A DNA stretch of 64,000 nt from Halovenus halobia (lineage in GTDB: Archaea > Halobacteriota > Halobacteria > Halobacteriales > Haloarculaceae). The stretch's first letter is position 1. Each line of letters opens with the position of its first letter. Made by a program: the position numbers and the translations under genes. Below are positions 36,900 to 45,085 of this stretch, in pieces. Below the pieces are notes generated by a model, which worked only from the letters and a program-made list of their open reading frames with translations, was not told the origin of the DNA and searched no databases. The DNA is taken from positions 620,001-684,000 of the forward strand of contig NZ_JBLKOA010000001.1 in NCBI RefSeq assembly GCF_051414135.1, in the 5' to 3' direction.

Positions 36900-38492
36900 A
36901 TGACAGAGCAAACCAGCAACCAGTCTGGGGTATCAGGGAGTGAAATCGACCGACGAACTGTGCTACAGTCGACAGCAACGGCTGCTGCCGTTGCGGCCGG
37001 CGGCGTTGGCGTCTCTGGCACTGCGAGTGCTAGTACGACCACGAGCGTCTCTTTCGAGCGGATGACTATCGAGTCCTACGACGGGACGGAACTGGGCGCG
37101 ACGCTGTACGTGCCTGCCGAGTCCGGCCCGCGCCCATCCGTGCTGATGACTCACGGCTGGGGTGCGTTCCGGCAGAGTCCAATCACTGTGCCGAAAGCGA
37201 TGGAGTACGCGAAAGACGGCTACGCCGTGCTAACCTACGACTCGCGAGGATTCAGCTCCTCCGAGGGAACTGTCGGGTTGAATGGGCCGCGAGAAACCAA
37301 AGACGCCCAGCGACTGATCGACTTTCTTGCCAACGAGACTGGGCAGTACGGTGTCGATGTGGCGCTGGACGGGCCAGACAACCCGCGTGTCGGGATGGAC
37401 GGCATCTCCTACGCGGGCGGGATCCAGTTTCAGGTCGCCGCTGCCGACGACCGACTCAATGCGATGGTGCCGCGAATAACGTGGAATGACCTCGAATACT
37501 CGCTGGCTCCCAACGGCGTCGTCAAATCTGGCTGGCTCACCGCGCTTCTGGGACTCGGTGAGGTGAACACGCTATTCGACGGCGACGCACAGGTGACCGA
37601 CAAACTTACCGAGTGGTATACCGACGCCATTGCAGACAACGAGGTTCCGGACGACGCACTGCGGGCCTTCGAGCAACGCTCTGTCGCGGACAAGTCCAAC
37701 ATCGACACCCCGACGTTTTTGATGCAGGGCTGGACCGACTCGCTGTTCAACCCGACCGAGGCACTCCGAACCTACCGCCAGCTGCAGGACGCCGGCACCG
37801 AGAGCCGACTGCTGTTCTACGAGGGGGGCCACGACCTGAGCGAGCTCACCGTCGAGTTCTCCGACCGTGGCCGGATGAACGACCACGCTGTCCGGTGGAT
37901 GGACCAGCACGTCCGCGGGCAGAACACCGAGGTAGCGCAGGTCTCGAACTACCTCGACCAGCGTGACCGCTGGCGCGAGGACGAGCAGTTCCCGCCAGCC
38001 GACACCTCTTTCGAAACATACGAACTCGCGAACGGTGGCGAGGGGGCGAGCGCAGAGATTGAACAAGGCTGGGCCTGGTTCACTGACGAGGCAGTCACCT
38101 ACGAGTGGAGCGCCGACGAAGATATCGAACTGATTGGCGAACCCGAAATCGAACTGAGTGTCGACGTGGAGGGCCCGGAAGCACGGCTATTCTTCGAGCT
38201 ATTCCACGACGGCGACAACATCAACGGGATGGACCAGCCGATGCTGCTCGATGGCTCTGGGCGACACGAGGTCAGCGTTACCTACCCGGCCATCCAAGAG
38301 TTCGTGAATGAGGGCGACTCAATTGGACTGGAAGTCAGCGTCACGAACACGTGGTACCTCGACTCACGCACCTCCGACGGTACGACTATCGACGCGACCA
38401 ACTCGCGACTACACCTTCCACAGCGACCTGACGGAAACGCGCCGGAAGAAGATGAGGACGAAGAAGACGACGACTGTTGGTGGTTCTGTTAA
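36900..38492 (+). CDS. Tat-exported CocE/NonD-type X-Pro dipeptidyl-peptidase family hydrolase
   Basis: 530 residues. The leader has a twin-arginine motif (EIDRRTVLQS) and a hydrophobic run to VSGTASA, so it is exported folded. The alpha/beta-hydrolase domain shows LMTHGWGAFRQSP, the nucleophile Ser in GMDGISYAGG, the acid in LMQGWTDSLFNP and the His in YEGGHDLSEL. The rest is the galactose-binding-like jelly-roll (X-Pro dipeptidyl-peptidase C-terminal, EIELSVDVEGPEARL). The protein ends with an acidic run and CWWFC, described under findings. Acyl hydrolase or peptidase; substrate unknown. ATG at 36900 puts the RR motif at the normal place. Confidence 0.85.
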   Translation: MTEQTSNQSGVSGSEIDRRTVLQSTATAAAVAAGGVGVSGTASASTTTSVSFERMTIESYDGTELGATLYVPAESGPRPSVLMTHGWGAFRQSPITVPKAMEYAKDGYAVLTYDSRGFSSSEGTVGLNGPRETKDAQRLIDFLANETGQYGVDVALDGPDNPRVGMDGISYAGGIQFQVAAADDRLNAMVPRITWNDLEYSLAPNGVVKSGWLTALLGLGEVNTLFDGDAQVTDKLTEWYTDAIADNEVPDDALRAFEQRSVADKSNIDTPTFLMQGWTDSLFNPTEALRTYRQLQDAGTESRLLFYEGGHDLSELTVEFSDRGRMNDHAVRWMDQHVRGQNTEVAQVSNYLDQRDRWREDEQFPPADTSFETYELANGGEGASAEIEQGWAWFTDEAVTYEWSADEDIELIGEPEIELSVDVEGPEARLFFELFHDGDNINGMDQPMLLDGSGRHEVSVTYPAIQEFVNEGDSIGLEVSVTNTWYLDSRTSDGTTIDATNSRLHLPQRPDGNAPEEDEDEEDDDCWWFC

Positions 38493-38600
38493 CAACGTAA
38501 TCTCTACTCCCGAATTGGCCACCGCAATCAATGCGAATCCGAACTGGAATTTCCGCTGGAAAGGGACAGCTATTTTGCCGAGGGTGGCTCCCTCTGTAGC

Positions 38601-39362
38601 ATGCGACTCGAAGACAAGACAGCGCTTATCACGGGTGCAGCATCGGGAATCGGCGAAGCAACGGCACTACGATTCGCAGAAGAAGGTGCCGAGGTCATCG
38701 TAACCGACATCAACAGCGAGGAAGGCCCAAAGATTGCCAACGAAATCAACGAGGCCGGCGGTGACGCGACCTTTTACGAACTGGACGTAACCGACGAACA
38801 GCGGTTCGACGAACTCGCCGAAGAAGTCTACGAGAACCACGGTCTCGATATTCTGGTCAATAACGCCGGAACGGGCCACCCCTCTGCCTACGTCGAAGAT
38901 ACCGATACCTCGATGCGTGATTTCGTGATGGATGTCAACATCAAGGGCGTCTGGAACGGCTGTCACGCAGCGCTGCCACACATGAAAGAGCAGGAGTCGG
39001 GCTCGATTGTCAACGTTGGCTCGCTCGCCAGTATTTTTGGCCTCCCCAAACAGGCCGCCTACTCGCTGAGCAAGGGCGCAGTGCTGAACTTCACCCGAGC
39101 GGTCGCGTCCGAGGCAGGACCGAAAGGTGTCCGTGCAAATACGGTCTGTCCGGGCTTCACCGACACGCCGTTACTCGACCAGTTCCTCGCGGCAGCCGAC
39201 GACCCAGAACAAGCACGCGAGAAACTCCGTCAAGACTACCCGCTTGGCCGACTCGGCGAACCCGAGGAAATTGCGAACTGTATCCTGTTTCTCGCCAGTG
39301 ACGAAGCGTCGTGGGTGACGGGCCACGGGCTCGTCGTCGATGGTGGATATCGGACGAGTTAA
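38601..39362 (+). CDS. Short-chain dehydrogenase/reductase (FabG-like)
   Basis: 253 residues. TGAASGIG at 11-18 binds the dinucleotide; NNAG at 87-90; the catalytic Ser141, Tyr154 and Lys158 are visible in GSLAS and AAYSLSKG. The acidic residue after strand 2 (VIVTDINS) favours NAD. C-terminal GRLGEPEEIANCILFLASDEASWVTG matches classical FabG/3-hydroxyacyl or secondary-alcohol dehydrogenases. Substrate open. A TATA-like element is not clear, but the 108-bp gap to the previous gene is enough for a promoter. Confidence 0.9.
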   Translation: MRLEDKTALITGAASGIGEATALRFAEEGAEVIVTDINSEEGPKIANEINEAGGDATFYELDVTDEQRFDELAEEVYENHGLDILVNNAGTGHPSAYVEDTDTSMRDFVMDVNIKGVWNGCHAALPHMKEQESGSIVNVGSLASIFGLPKQAAYSLSKGAVLNFTRAVASEAGPKGVRANTVCPGFTDTPLLDQFLAAADDPEQAREKLRQDYPLGRLGEPEEIANCILFLASDEASWVTGHGLVVDGGYRTS

Positions 39363-39395
39363 GGGCGCCCGCCGCTCGAAATGTCTGCGGAGAAA

Positions 39396-39980
39396 TTAGC
39401 TAATGAACTCGTTGTTTCGCCAGTCGACCGCGTCCTCTTCGTCTGCGTCGCCGGGGTCCTCGACGACAGTGACCGACGCTGGGCGTCGTTCGCCATCGAC
39501 AATCTGGACGGCTTCGATGTCGTCCTCAGTTGCGGCAACGGCAGTGAGCGTTCCTTTCTCTGCTCGGCTCGCGATCTGACAGAGTACCAGGAACATCTCG
39601 TACTGGAGTGCCGTGTTCTGGAGTACCGTCTCGCGGTCGCCTTTGAAACAGGCGTATTCGACGAGTTCAGATTCTATTTCTTCTTCCTCTTCGAGTGCAC
39701 CCCACTGCGGACCGCCGCCGGGCGAGGGGCCGCCGGGCCCTGCCTCCGGGTCTTCCTCGTAGACGCGGTTTTCGGTTACGCTGGCCTTCAGCTGGGCCGT
39801 TGGGGTGTACTTGCTAATACTATCATCATCTGGCACCGCGCTGATGATGAGTGTATTATTCCGTCGTGTGATGTCAACATCCTCGATTCCGTCCGGCAAC
39901 TCCGGGTCCTCGAAATACTCGTGGACGTCCTCGAGCGGGAGTTCCAGTGTCGAGTGAAGTCTGTATACGCGGCTGGTCAT
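39396..39980 (-). CDS. Conserved haloarchaeal protein (DUF7110-like)
   Basis: 194 residues starting MTSRVYRLHSTLELPLEDVHEYF. Acidic, no Cys cluster; one Cys in ACFKGDRE and one in LVLCQIAS. A Pro/Gly linker (PEAGPGGPSPGGGPQWG, about 87-103) divides a beta-rich N-terminal domain (residues 1-85, NTLIISAVPDDDSI) from an alpha-helical region ending in an acidic tail. I used the ATG at 39980. Resembles a haloarchaeal family of unknown function. It converges with the SDR gene, 34 bp apart. Confidence 0.75.
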   Translation of the reverse strand: MTSRVYRLHSTLELPLEDVHEYFEDPELPDGIEDVDITRRNNTLIISAVPDDDSISKYTPTAQLKASVTENRVYEEDPEAGPGGPSPGGGPQWGALEEEEEIESELVEYACFKGDRETVLQNTALQYEMFLVLCQIASRAEKGTLTAVAATEDDIEAVQIVDGERRPASVTVVEDPGDADEEDAVDWRNNEFIS

Positions 39981-40163
39981 AGTTTGAGGAGTTCGAGTTC
40001 GGTCGTCAGCCCTGCACTGGCGCCGACTGTTCACTCGCCTCTACGGACCCCACCCATATAGGACCTACTCTTCGAGCGCGGGGAATCCGTCCCCTCGTCG
40101 TGGCTTGGGAGAAAAAATACCGTAATTGACGCGTCCCGTGTTGTTTCGTAACGCAAAAACCAG

Positions 40164-40502
40164 TCAGTCGTCGGCGTCTGCCGGGGCAGTGCCGTCGTCG
40201 CTCGCCAGATGGTCCGATTCGATGCTCGGTGGGTACTGTCCACGGTCGAGTTCGAGGTCAGACTGGGGTCGGGCCATGCAGGTCAGTGCATAGTTCTCGC
40301 GCTCCTCCTCGGTCAGCCCACGGGCGGCGGGTTGGGTCACATCGCCGGACTCGATTTTCGCCGAACAGGCCAGACACATCCCGACACGGCAGGAGTACTC
40401 CTGTGCGATTCCTTCCTCGATACAGCGGCTGAGAATCGTCTCTTTGTCCGAGACTGTGATGGACTCGCCTGTCCCGACGAACTCGACGGTGTACTCTGTC
40501 AT
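40164..40502 (-). CDS. 2Fe-2S plant-type ferredoxin
   Basis: 112 residues. Four Cys ligands are C38, C43, C46 and C75 in the plant-type pattern CxxxxCxxC...C (SCRVGMCLAC and ALTCMARP). It is a small electron carrier for oxidoreductases. Unlike the abundant haloarchaeal ferredoxin, the usual long acidic N-terminal insertion is missing, and the C-terminal tail is acidic instead (SDDGTAPADADD). Start at 40502 (ATG); an ATG two codons further is less likely. Next gene on the same strand is the dihydroneopterin aldolase, 67 bp away. Confidence 0.9.
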   Translation of the reverse strand: MTEYTVEFVGTGESITVSDKETILSRCIEEGIAQEYSCRVGMCLACSAKIESGDVTQPAARGLTEEERENYALTCMARPQSDLELDRGQYPPSIESDHLASDDGTAPADADD

Positions 40503-40569
40503 ATCCACTGCTTCGGCGGTCGGTGACTAAATTCTTTATCAATACGGTGACCAGACGCGGCCGACAGAA

Positions 40570-40932
40570 TCACGCCCCTTCAGTTACGCCAGTGACCTCC
40601 ATAAGTGGGTAGCCCTCTTCGAGATGCATCGCCGTCGTGACGATGACGCCCTCATAGTTGATTTCCATCTCGACAGTCATGAACTCACCAGTGAGTTCGG
40701 TGTATTCTGCTGTCCCTGCCGCGATCTCCTCGGCGAGTCTGTCGGTGTCGATGTCGACGCGGACTGTCTCGCAGTGTGGCTGGTTCTCGATTGCTTCCTC
40801 CATTGCCGCCGCGAGTGAGGCGGCGCTGTCAGGGCTGATCGGTGTGCCGGCGAACTGGTGATACAGTGAGCCAAACTTGATGCCTGCCTCGAAACACGCG
40901 TTCTCTGTCGCTGCGGGAGTGCGCTCGCTCAT
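40570..40932 (-). CDS. mptD: Archaeal dihydroneopterin aldolase MptD
   Basis: 120 residues of the DUF372/MptD family that cleaves 7,8-dihydroneopterin to 6-hydroxymethyl-dihydropterin in archaeal pterin synthesis. The hallmark CFEAGIKFGSLYHQFAGTPI lies near the N-terminus, with ENACFE before it. Conserved Glu and His residues of this family are present. Length is normal. In haloarchaea this pterin step feeds folate; other pathway genes are not beside it here. Start ATG at 40932 was preferred over one five codons upstream. Confidence 0.85.
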   Translation of the reverse strand: MSERTPAATENACFEAGIKFGSLYHQFAGTPISPDSAASLAAAMEEAIENQPHCETVRVDIDTDRLAEEIAAGTAEYTELTGEFMTVEMEINYEGVIVTTAMHLEEGYPLMEVTGVTEGA

Positions 40933-41039
40933 AGCAACTACTTGCACTCAGACGTTAACCGAGCGTCGGTCCCGGCAACAGACAAGTCCCAGTGGAGAAC
41001 CGTATGCTACTTATTACTGCCAGTGTTTGTGAGAACTGA

Positions 41040-41828
41040 ATGGACGAGCCGGTATTACTCACTGGAGCAGGCGGCCACGTCGGGCGGACTGTCCTGAATG
41101 GGCTGCGCGATAAGTACGATTGGCGGCTGATGTATCACAGCCAGCCAGCCCACGAACCAGAGTTCCCGTACTGGACCGGTGAGGTCGAGGACCACGAGGA
41201 CGTTCGGCCAGCGATGGAAGACGTCAACGCTGTTATCCACCTCGCTGGGGACCCCCGCCCGGAAGCACCGTGGGAGAGTGTCCTCTCGAACAATATCGAC
41301 GGCACACACACGGTCTATGAGTGTGCCATCGAGGCGGGCGTTGACAAGATGATTTTTGCCTCCTCGAACCACGCCGTCGGCGCAGCAGAAACTGACGAAC
41401 GGACGCCAGAGCTGTACCGGGAACACGATGACTTCAGACTGGAGGGCGACGAGTTCCCTCGGCCCGGTAACCGCTACGGCATCAGTAAGGCCACTGGCGA
41501 GGTGATCGGCCGCTTTTTCCACGACGAACACGACATTTCTGTCTGTAACATCCGCATCGGCAACCTCAACGAAGACCACCCGCCAATCGACTACGAGCGC
41601 GGGCAGGCAATGTGGCTCTCGCCACGGGACTGTGCCCACATTCACGCGTGTGCGATAGAAGCTGACTACGGCTTCGAGATTGTCTACGGCATCTCCGACA
41701 ACGACCGCAAGTACTACTCCCTTGAACGTGCGAAGAAGGCGCTTGGCTACGAGCCGATGGACAACTCTGCAGAGTGGGACGGCGACGAGCGAATCGACGG
41801 GCGCGAAGAATCCGTCAACGTCGGGTAA
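41040..41828 (+). CDS. azf: NAD-dependent epimerase-fold enzyme, Azf-type glucose-6-phosphate dehydrogenase
   Basis: 262-residue extended-SDR. Gly-rich motif LTGAGGHVGRT at residues 7-17, IHLAGDPRPEAPW and NNIDGTHTVYECAIEAG in the middle, and the catalytic Tyr146-x3-Lys150 in NRYGISKATGE. IGNLNEDHPPIDYERGQAMWLSPRDCAH and YGISDNDRKYYSLERAKKALGY match, as I recall, the Haloferax volcanii enzyme Azf, an NAD-dependent glucose-6-phosphate dehydrogenase that starts the oxidative pentose phosphate route in haloarchaea. Other epimerase-fold roles are possible, but the fit is close. Overlaps the next gene by 14 bases (convergent). Confidence 0.72.
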   Translation: MDEPVLLTGAGGHVGRTVLNGLRDKYDWRLMYHSQPAHEPEFPYWTGEVEDHEDVRPAMEDVNAVIHLAGDPRPEAPWESVLSNNIDGTHTVYECAIEAGVDKMIFASSNHAVGAAETDERTPELYREHDDFRLEGDEFPRPGNRYGISKATGEVIGRFFHDEHDISVCNIRIGNLNEDHPPIDYERGQAMWLSPRDCAHIHACAIEADYGFEIVYGISDNDRKYYSLERAKKALGYEPMDNSAEWDGDERIDGREESVNVG

Positions 41829-42420
41829 CCGACGCCATATTCTCAAGCACTGCTAACAGTTCTTCTCGCAGCTGTGACCGTTGGTCCCCGCGCACTGTGG
41901 GTCCGAGTTCGAGCTGGAGTCCACCGCCAGCGGCGGCCAACCAGTTGGCGAAGTTGTCCGGGTGTGTCCCGGCGTACTGTCCCTTACCTGCCACACGAAC
42001 CGGAGCGTCGAGACTGCTATCGAGTCGCTCAGCAACCCGTTCTTTGGTCTGGTCGTCCGTGCCGCCGCCGACGATGACCTCGTCGTCTGCCAGCCCGTGG
42101 ATGCTCAGGACGTGTGCAAACCCACGGTCGGAGATGCGGCCGAGCAGTTCGTACTCCTCGGGCGAGAGGGCGGTTGATGGTGGGTGAAACCGGTCGAATG
42201 CACTCCCCTCGCCCTCGTGGCCGAACGTAGCCCAGCAGGTTGCGTCGTCGGTCGCGGTAGCCACCTCTACGGCGAGTTCCGCGGTTCCGGGTTCGACAGC
42301 GCCGCCGTGGCCAGCACAGACCAACGTTTCGTCGTTGTCGCCGTCGTCGTAGAGCAACTCGAGCAAGTGTGCGGTGTCGTCGACTTCGACTGGCTGTGTC
42401 GAGATGAACCGTCTGCTCAC
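41815..42420 (-). CDS. Poly-gamma-glutamate hydrolase-like protein (PghP family)
   Basis: 201 residues starting with GTG at 42420. Pattern of the phage-type PghP/DUF867 zinc hydrolase family: CAGHGGAVEPGTAELAVEVA (metal site HGG...E), then ATFGHEGEGSAFDRFHPPS and HVLSIHGLADDEVIVGGG. PghP enzymes cut poly-gamma-glutamate; homologues occur in many haloarchaea. No capsule synthesis genes are nearby. The last residues overlap azf. No leader peptide is evident, so the enzyme would act inside, which is odd for a polymer hydrolase. Confidence 0.75.
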   Translation of the reverse strand: MSRRFISTQPVEVDDTAHLLELLYDDGDNDETLVCAGHGGAVEPGTAELAVEVATATDDATCWATFGHEGEGSAFDRFHPPSTALSPEEYELLGRISDRGFAHVLSIHGLADDEVIVGGGTDDQTKERVAERLDSSLDAPVRVAGKGQYAGTHPDNFANWLAAAGGGLQLELGPTVRGDQRSQLREELLAVLENMASVTRR

Positions 42421-42499
42421 AGTGTCACATCGAGTGTGAACACAATAACGCTGTCTCCGGAACCAGTGTACTCAACTGACAGCGCTCGTAACGAGCGGT

Positions 42500-42976
42500 A
42501 TGGTCACTGAAACAGTCGCCGTCCCGCAACCGGTCGTCCGATTCCCTATCGGACTGGTCGGTGGCGTGCTCGCGACGCTGGCGATGGACTTCGTGATGGC
42601 ACGGCTGCCGGAAGGGACGACGCCGCCGTCTGTCGCTGCCGGCGTGCTCACCGAGACACATCCCGACGACGCGGCCCACCGACTCGCCACTGTTGCCCAC
42701 TATCTGGCTGGCGTCGGCACGGGGTTGCTGTTCGTCTGGCTCTCGCTCGCGACCGAACTCGTTTTTGCCGGTCCGTCGCTGGCCACCGCCGCCCTGACCG
42801 GTGGTGTGCTCTATGTGCTAATGGTTGGCTTCTTTGTGGTCGTGCCGTTGCCGCGAGCGCCCGGACTGTCTGCCGACCGTCGCCGCACCACTGGACGTGA
42901 CTGGGCTCTCTCTGCGGCTGGCTATCTGCTCGTTCTCGTTCCCGTCGTGACGCTCGGTAACCAGTTGCTCGCCTGA
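42500..42976 (+). CDS. Four-helix membrane protein of unknown function
   Basis: 158 residues with about four hydrophobic helices: VRFPIGLVGGVLATLAMDFVMA, TVAHYLAGVGTGLLFVWLSLATEL, LATAALTGGVLYVLMVGFFVVVPL and WALSAAGYLLVLVPVVTLG. Between helices are short loops with His and Asp (ETHPDDAAHRLATVAHY). Start ATG at 42500. Not assigned to a family with confidence. It diverges from the PGA-hydrolase gene and is followed 45 bp later by another small membrane gene on the same strand. Confidence 0.7.
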   Translation: MVTETVAVPQPVVRFPIGLVGGVLATLAMDFVMARLPEGTTPPSVAAGVLTETHPDDAAHRLATVAHYLAGVGTGLLFVWLSLATELVFAGPSLATAALTGGVLYVLMVGFFVVVPLPRAPGLSADRRRTTGRDWALSAAGYLLVLVPVVTLGNQLLA

Positions 42977-43021
42977 ACGAAGTCGATAAACTGTTACTCC
43001 CCTGTCCATTTGACCAAACTG

Positions 43022-43303
43022 ATGAAGCAACCGCCAAGCGAGACGCGCGAGGAATCGTCTTCGGACACAGATTCGACTGGCCCACGACTGGTGGGTGCGC
43101 TGTTCGTCCTGACTGGACTGGCCCACCTCGTCGTGCCGACTCTCCTGCTCGATCTGGCGAGTCGGAGCTACGAGACCATCCTGAACGTCGAATTCACCCC
43201 CGATTCCGGCGCGTCGACGCGCGTTCGAGCACTCGGCGTTGGACTGGTTGCTGCCGGAGCACACCTGCTCTATTACGACGGCGTGCTCCCAAAGAAAGAC
43301 TGA
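43022..43303 (+). CDS. Small membrane protein of unknown function
   Basis: 93 residues from the ATG at 43022 (a TTG four codons upstream is possible). The N-terminal 22 residues are charged and Ser-rich; one clear helix VGALFVLTGLAHLVVPTLLLDLA and a second weaker one ALGVGLVAAGAHLLYY. Ends with KKD. Looks like a two-helix haloarchaeal protein. Function unknown. It is 79 bp upstream of the NAD synthetase gene, on the same strand. Confidence 0.6.
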   Translation: MKQPPSETREESSSDTDSTGPRLVGALFVLTGLAHLVVPTLLLDLASRSYETILNVEFTPDSGASTRVRALGVGLVAAGAHLLYYDGVLPKKD

Positions 43304-43382
43304 CAAGTTTGGCGAGTTCCGAGTCGAATCGTCCACTGTTGACCGTAATATAATTCAACGAGTACACCAACTATCGGTTCGA

Positions 43383-45071
43383 ATGCCACGATCGTTTCAC
43401 GTGGGCCTGCTCCAGCACGACCCGACCGTCGGCGACGTGGCCGACAACCTCGAGACACTTGTCAGTGAAATCGAGCAGGCCGCACAGGCGGGTGCAGACC
43501 TCGTCGTAACGCCGGAACTCGCCTTGCTTGGCTATCCGCCGCGAGACCTGCTGCACCGCAACGGCGTCCTTGCCGCAGAGGAAGCGGCCCTCGAAGAACT
43601 CGCAGCAGCCACCGCGGATGGACCGGCGGTGGTCGTCGGCGCTGCCGTCGACTCACCCTCCCCCACTGGCCCGCCGTTGCAGAACGGGGCCGTGGTGCTG
43701 GCCGATGGCGAACAGCAGGCCCGCTACGCCAAACGACTGCTCCCGACCTACGACATCTTCGACGAACACCGGTATTTCGAGCCCGGCGAGCAACCAGTCA
43801 CGGTCGATATCGACGGCGTGTCGGTTGGGCTGAGTATCTGCGAGGACGCTTGGCACGACGCGTCGATAACTGGCAAGCGCCGCCACGGGACTGACCCACT
43901 GGCCGAACTGGCCGACGTTGGTGCTGACGTAATCGTAACGCTGTCGGCCAGCCCATTCAGCCTCGACAAACCCAGTCGCCGGGTGGAGCGATTCAGTGAC
44001 CACGCCACGAACGCCGGCGTCCCTGTCGTCTTTGCCAACCAGGTCGGTGGCAACGACGACCTCATTTTCGACGGTAACTCGCTGGTCGTCGACGAGGCGG
44101 GAGAGGTCATCGAACGACTTCCCGCGTTCGAGGAGTCGACGGTGACTGTCGACCCCTTCCAGAACGGCGGAGACGAACCGACAATGCGTGACTCTCGCCC
44201 TGCGCAGGCCCACAATGCCCTCTCGCTCGGGTTGGCAGACTACATGGCGAAAACGGGCTTTTCGGACGTCGTTGTTGGAATGTCTGGAGGAATCGACTCG
44301 ACAGTTGCGACGGTCCTCGCAGTCGACGCACTCGGTGCCGACCACGTCTACGGCGTCTCGCTTCCGAGTACCGTGACGAGTTCGGAGAGTATCGACGACG
44401 CCCGCGCAGTCGCGGAGAACCTCGGCATCGAGTTCGATGTCGTTCCCGTCGGTGGCGCTGTCGAAACGCTCGAATCCACTATCGAATCCGCAACGGAGGA
44501 AACCGTTACTGGACTGGCGGCCGAGAACATTCAGGCCCGCGCTCGTGGCGTGGTCCTGATGACACTCGCCAACGCTCGCGACGCGTTCGTTCTGACGCCT
44601 GACAACAAAAGCGAGGCCGCGGTCGGGTACTGCACACTATACGGTGACACCGTCGGCGCACTCGCGCCACTGGGCGACTGTTACAAAACGCTCGTCTACG
44701 ACCTCGCAGAGTACTACAACGACAACCCACCAGTCGGCTCGGAGGCTGTGATTCCCGAGCGTGTTATCGACAAAGCCCCCACTGCGGAACTCAAAGAGGA
44801 CCAGACAGACGCGGACGAACTGCCGCCGTACGACCAACTGGACCCGGTGCTGCGCTCGTATATCCACGGCCAGGCCCCGGGCTCGGACCTCCGGGCGGAG
44901 TATCCCGACTGGGTTGTTGAAGAGGCGCTGACGCGAATCGCTCGCTCGGAGTTCAAGCGCTGGCAGACGCCGCCGCCGTTGCGGATTACTGAGAAATCCT
45001 TCGACCGTGGCTGGAAGTACCCGATTGCGGCGAGCTACGAAGCTGTTATCGAATCCGAGCCAACTGATTGA
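43383..45071 (+). CDS. nadE: Glutamine-dependent NAD synthetase
   Basis: 562 residues, two domains. The first 265 are a carbon-nitrogen hydrolase (nitrilase fold) that frees ammonia from glutamine; Glu45 (VVTPELALLG), Lys117 (YAKRLLPTYD) and Cys153 (SICEDAWHD) form the triad. The second is the ATP-pyrophosphatase synthetase with SGGIDST at 301-307 and the NKSEAAVGYCTLYGD and KAPTAELKEDQTDADELPPYDQLD segments. Converts nicotinate adenine dinucleotide to NAD. Start ATG at 43383; the frame is open 48 codons upstream, but that part lacks protein character. A separate ammonia-type NAD synthetase is at 50462. Confidence 0.95.
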   Translation: MPRSFHVGLLQHDPTVGDVADNLETLVSEIEQAAQAGADLVVTPELALLGYPPRDLLHRNGVLAAEEAALEELAAATADGPAVVVGAAVDSPSPTGPPLQNGAVVLADGEQQARYAKRLLPTYDIFDEHRYFEPGEQPVTVDIDGVSVGLSICEDAWHDASITGKRRHGTDPLAELADVGADVIVTLSASPFSLDKPSRRVERFSDHATNAGVPVVFANQVGGNDDLIFDGNSLVVDEAGEVIERLPAFEESTVTVDPFQNGGDEPTMRDSRPAQAHNALSLGLADYMAKTGFSDVVVGMSGGIDSTVATVLAVDALGADHVYGVSLPSTVTSSESIDDARAVAENLGIEFDVVPVGGAVETLESTIESATEETVTGLAAENIQARARGVVLMTLANARDAFVLTPDNKSEAAVGYCTLYGDTVGALAPLGDCYKTLVYDLAEYYNDNPPVGSEAVIPERVIDKAPTAELKEDQTDADELPPYDQLDPVLRSYIHGQAPGSDLRAEYPDWVVEEALTRIARSEFKRWQTPPPLRITEKSFDRGWKYPIAASYEAVIESEPTD

Positions 45072-45085
45072 CCTGCACGTACAGT

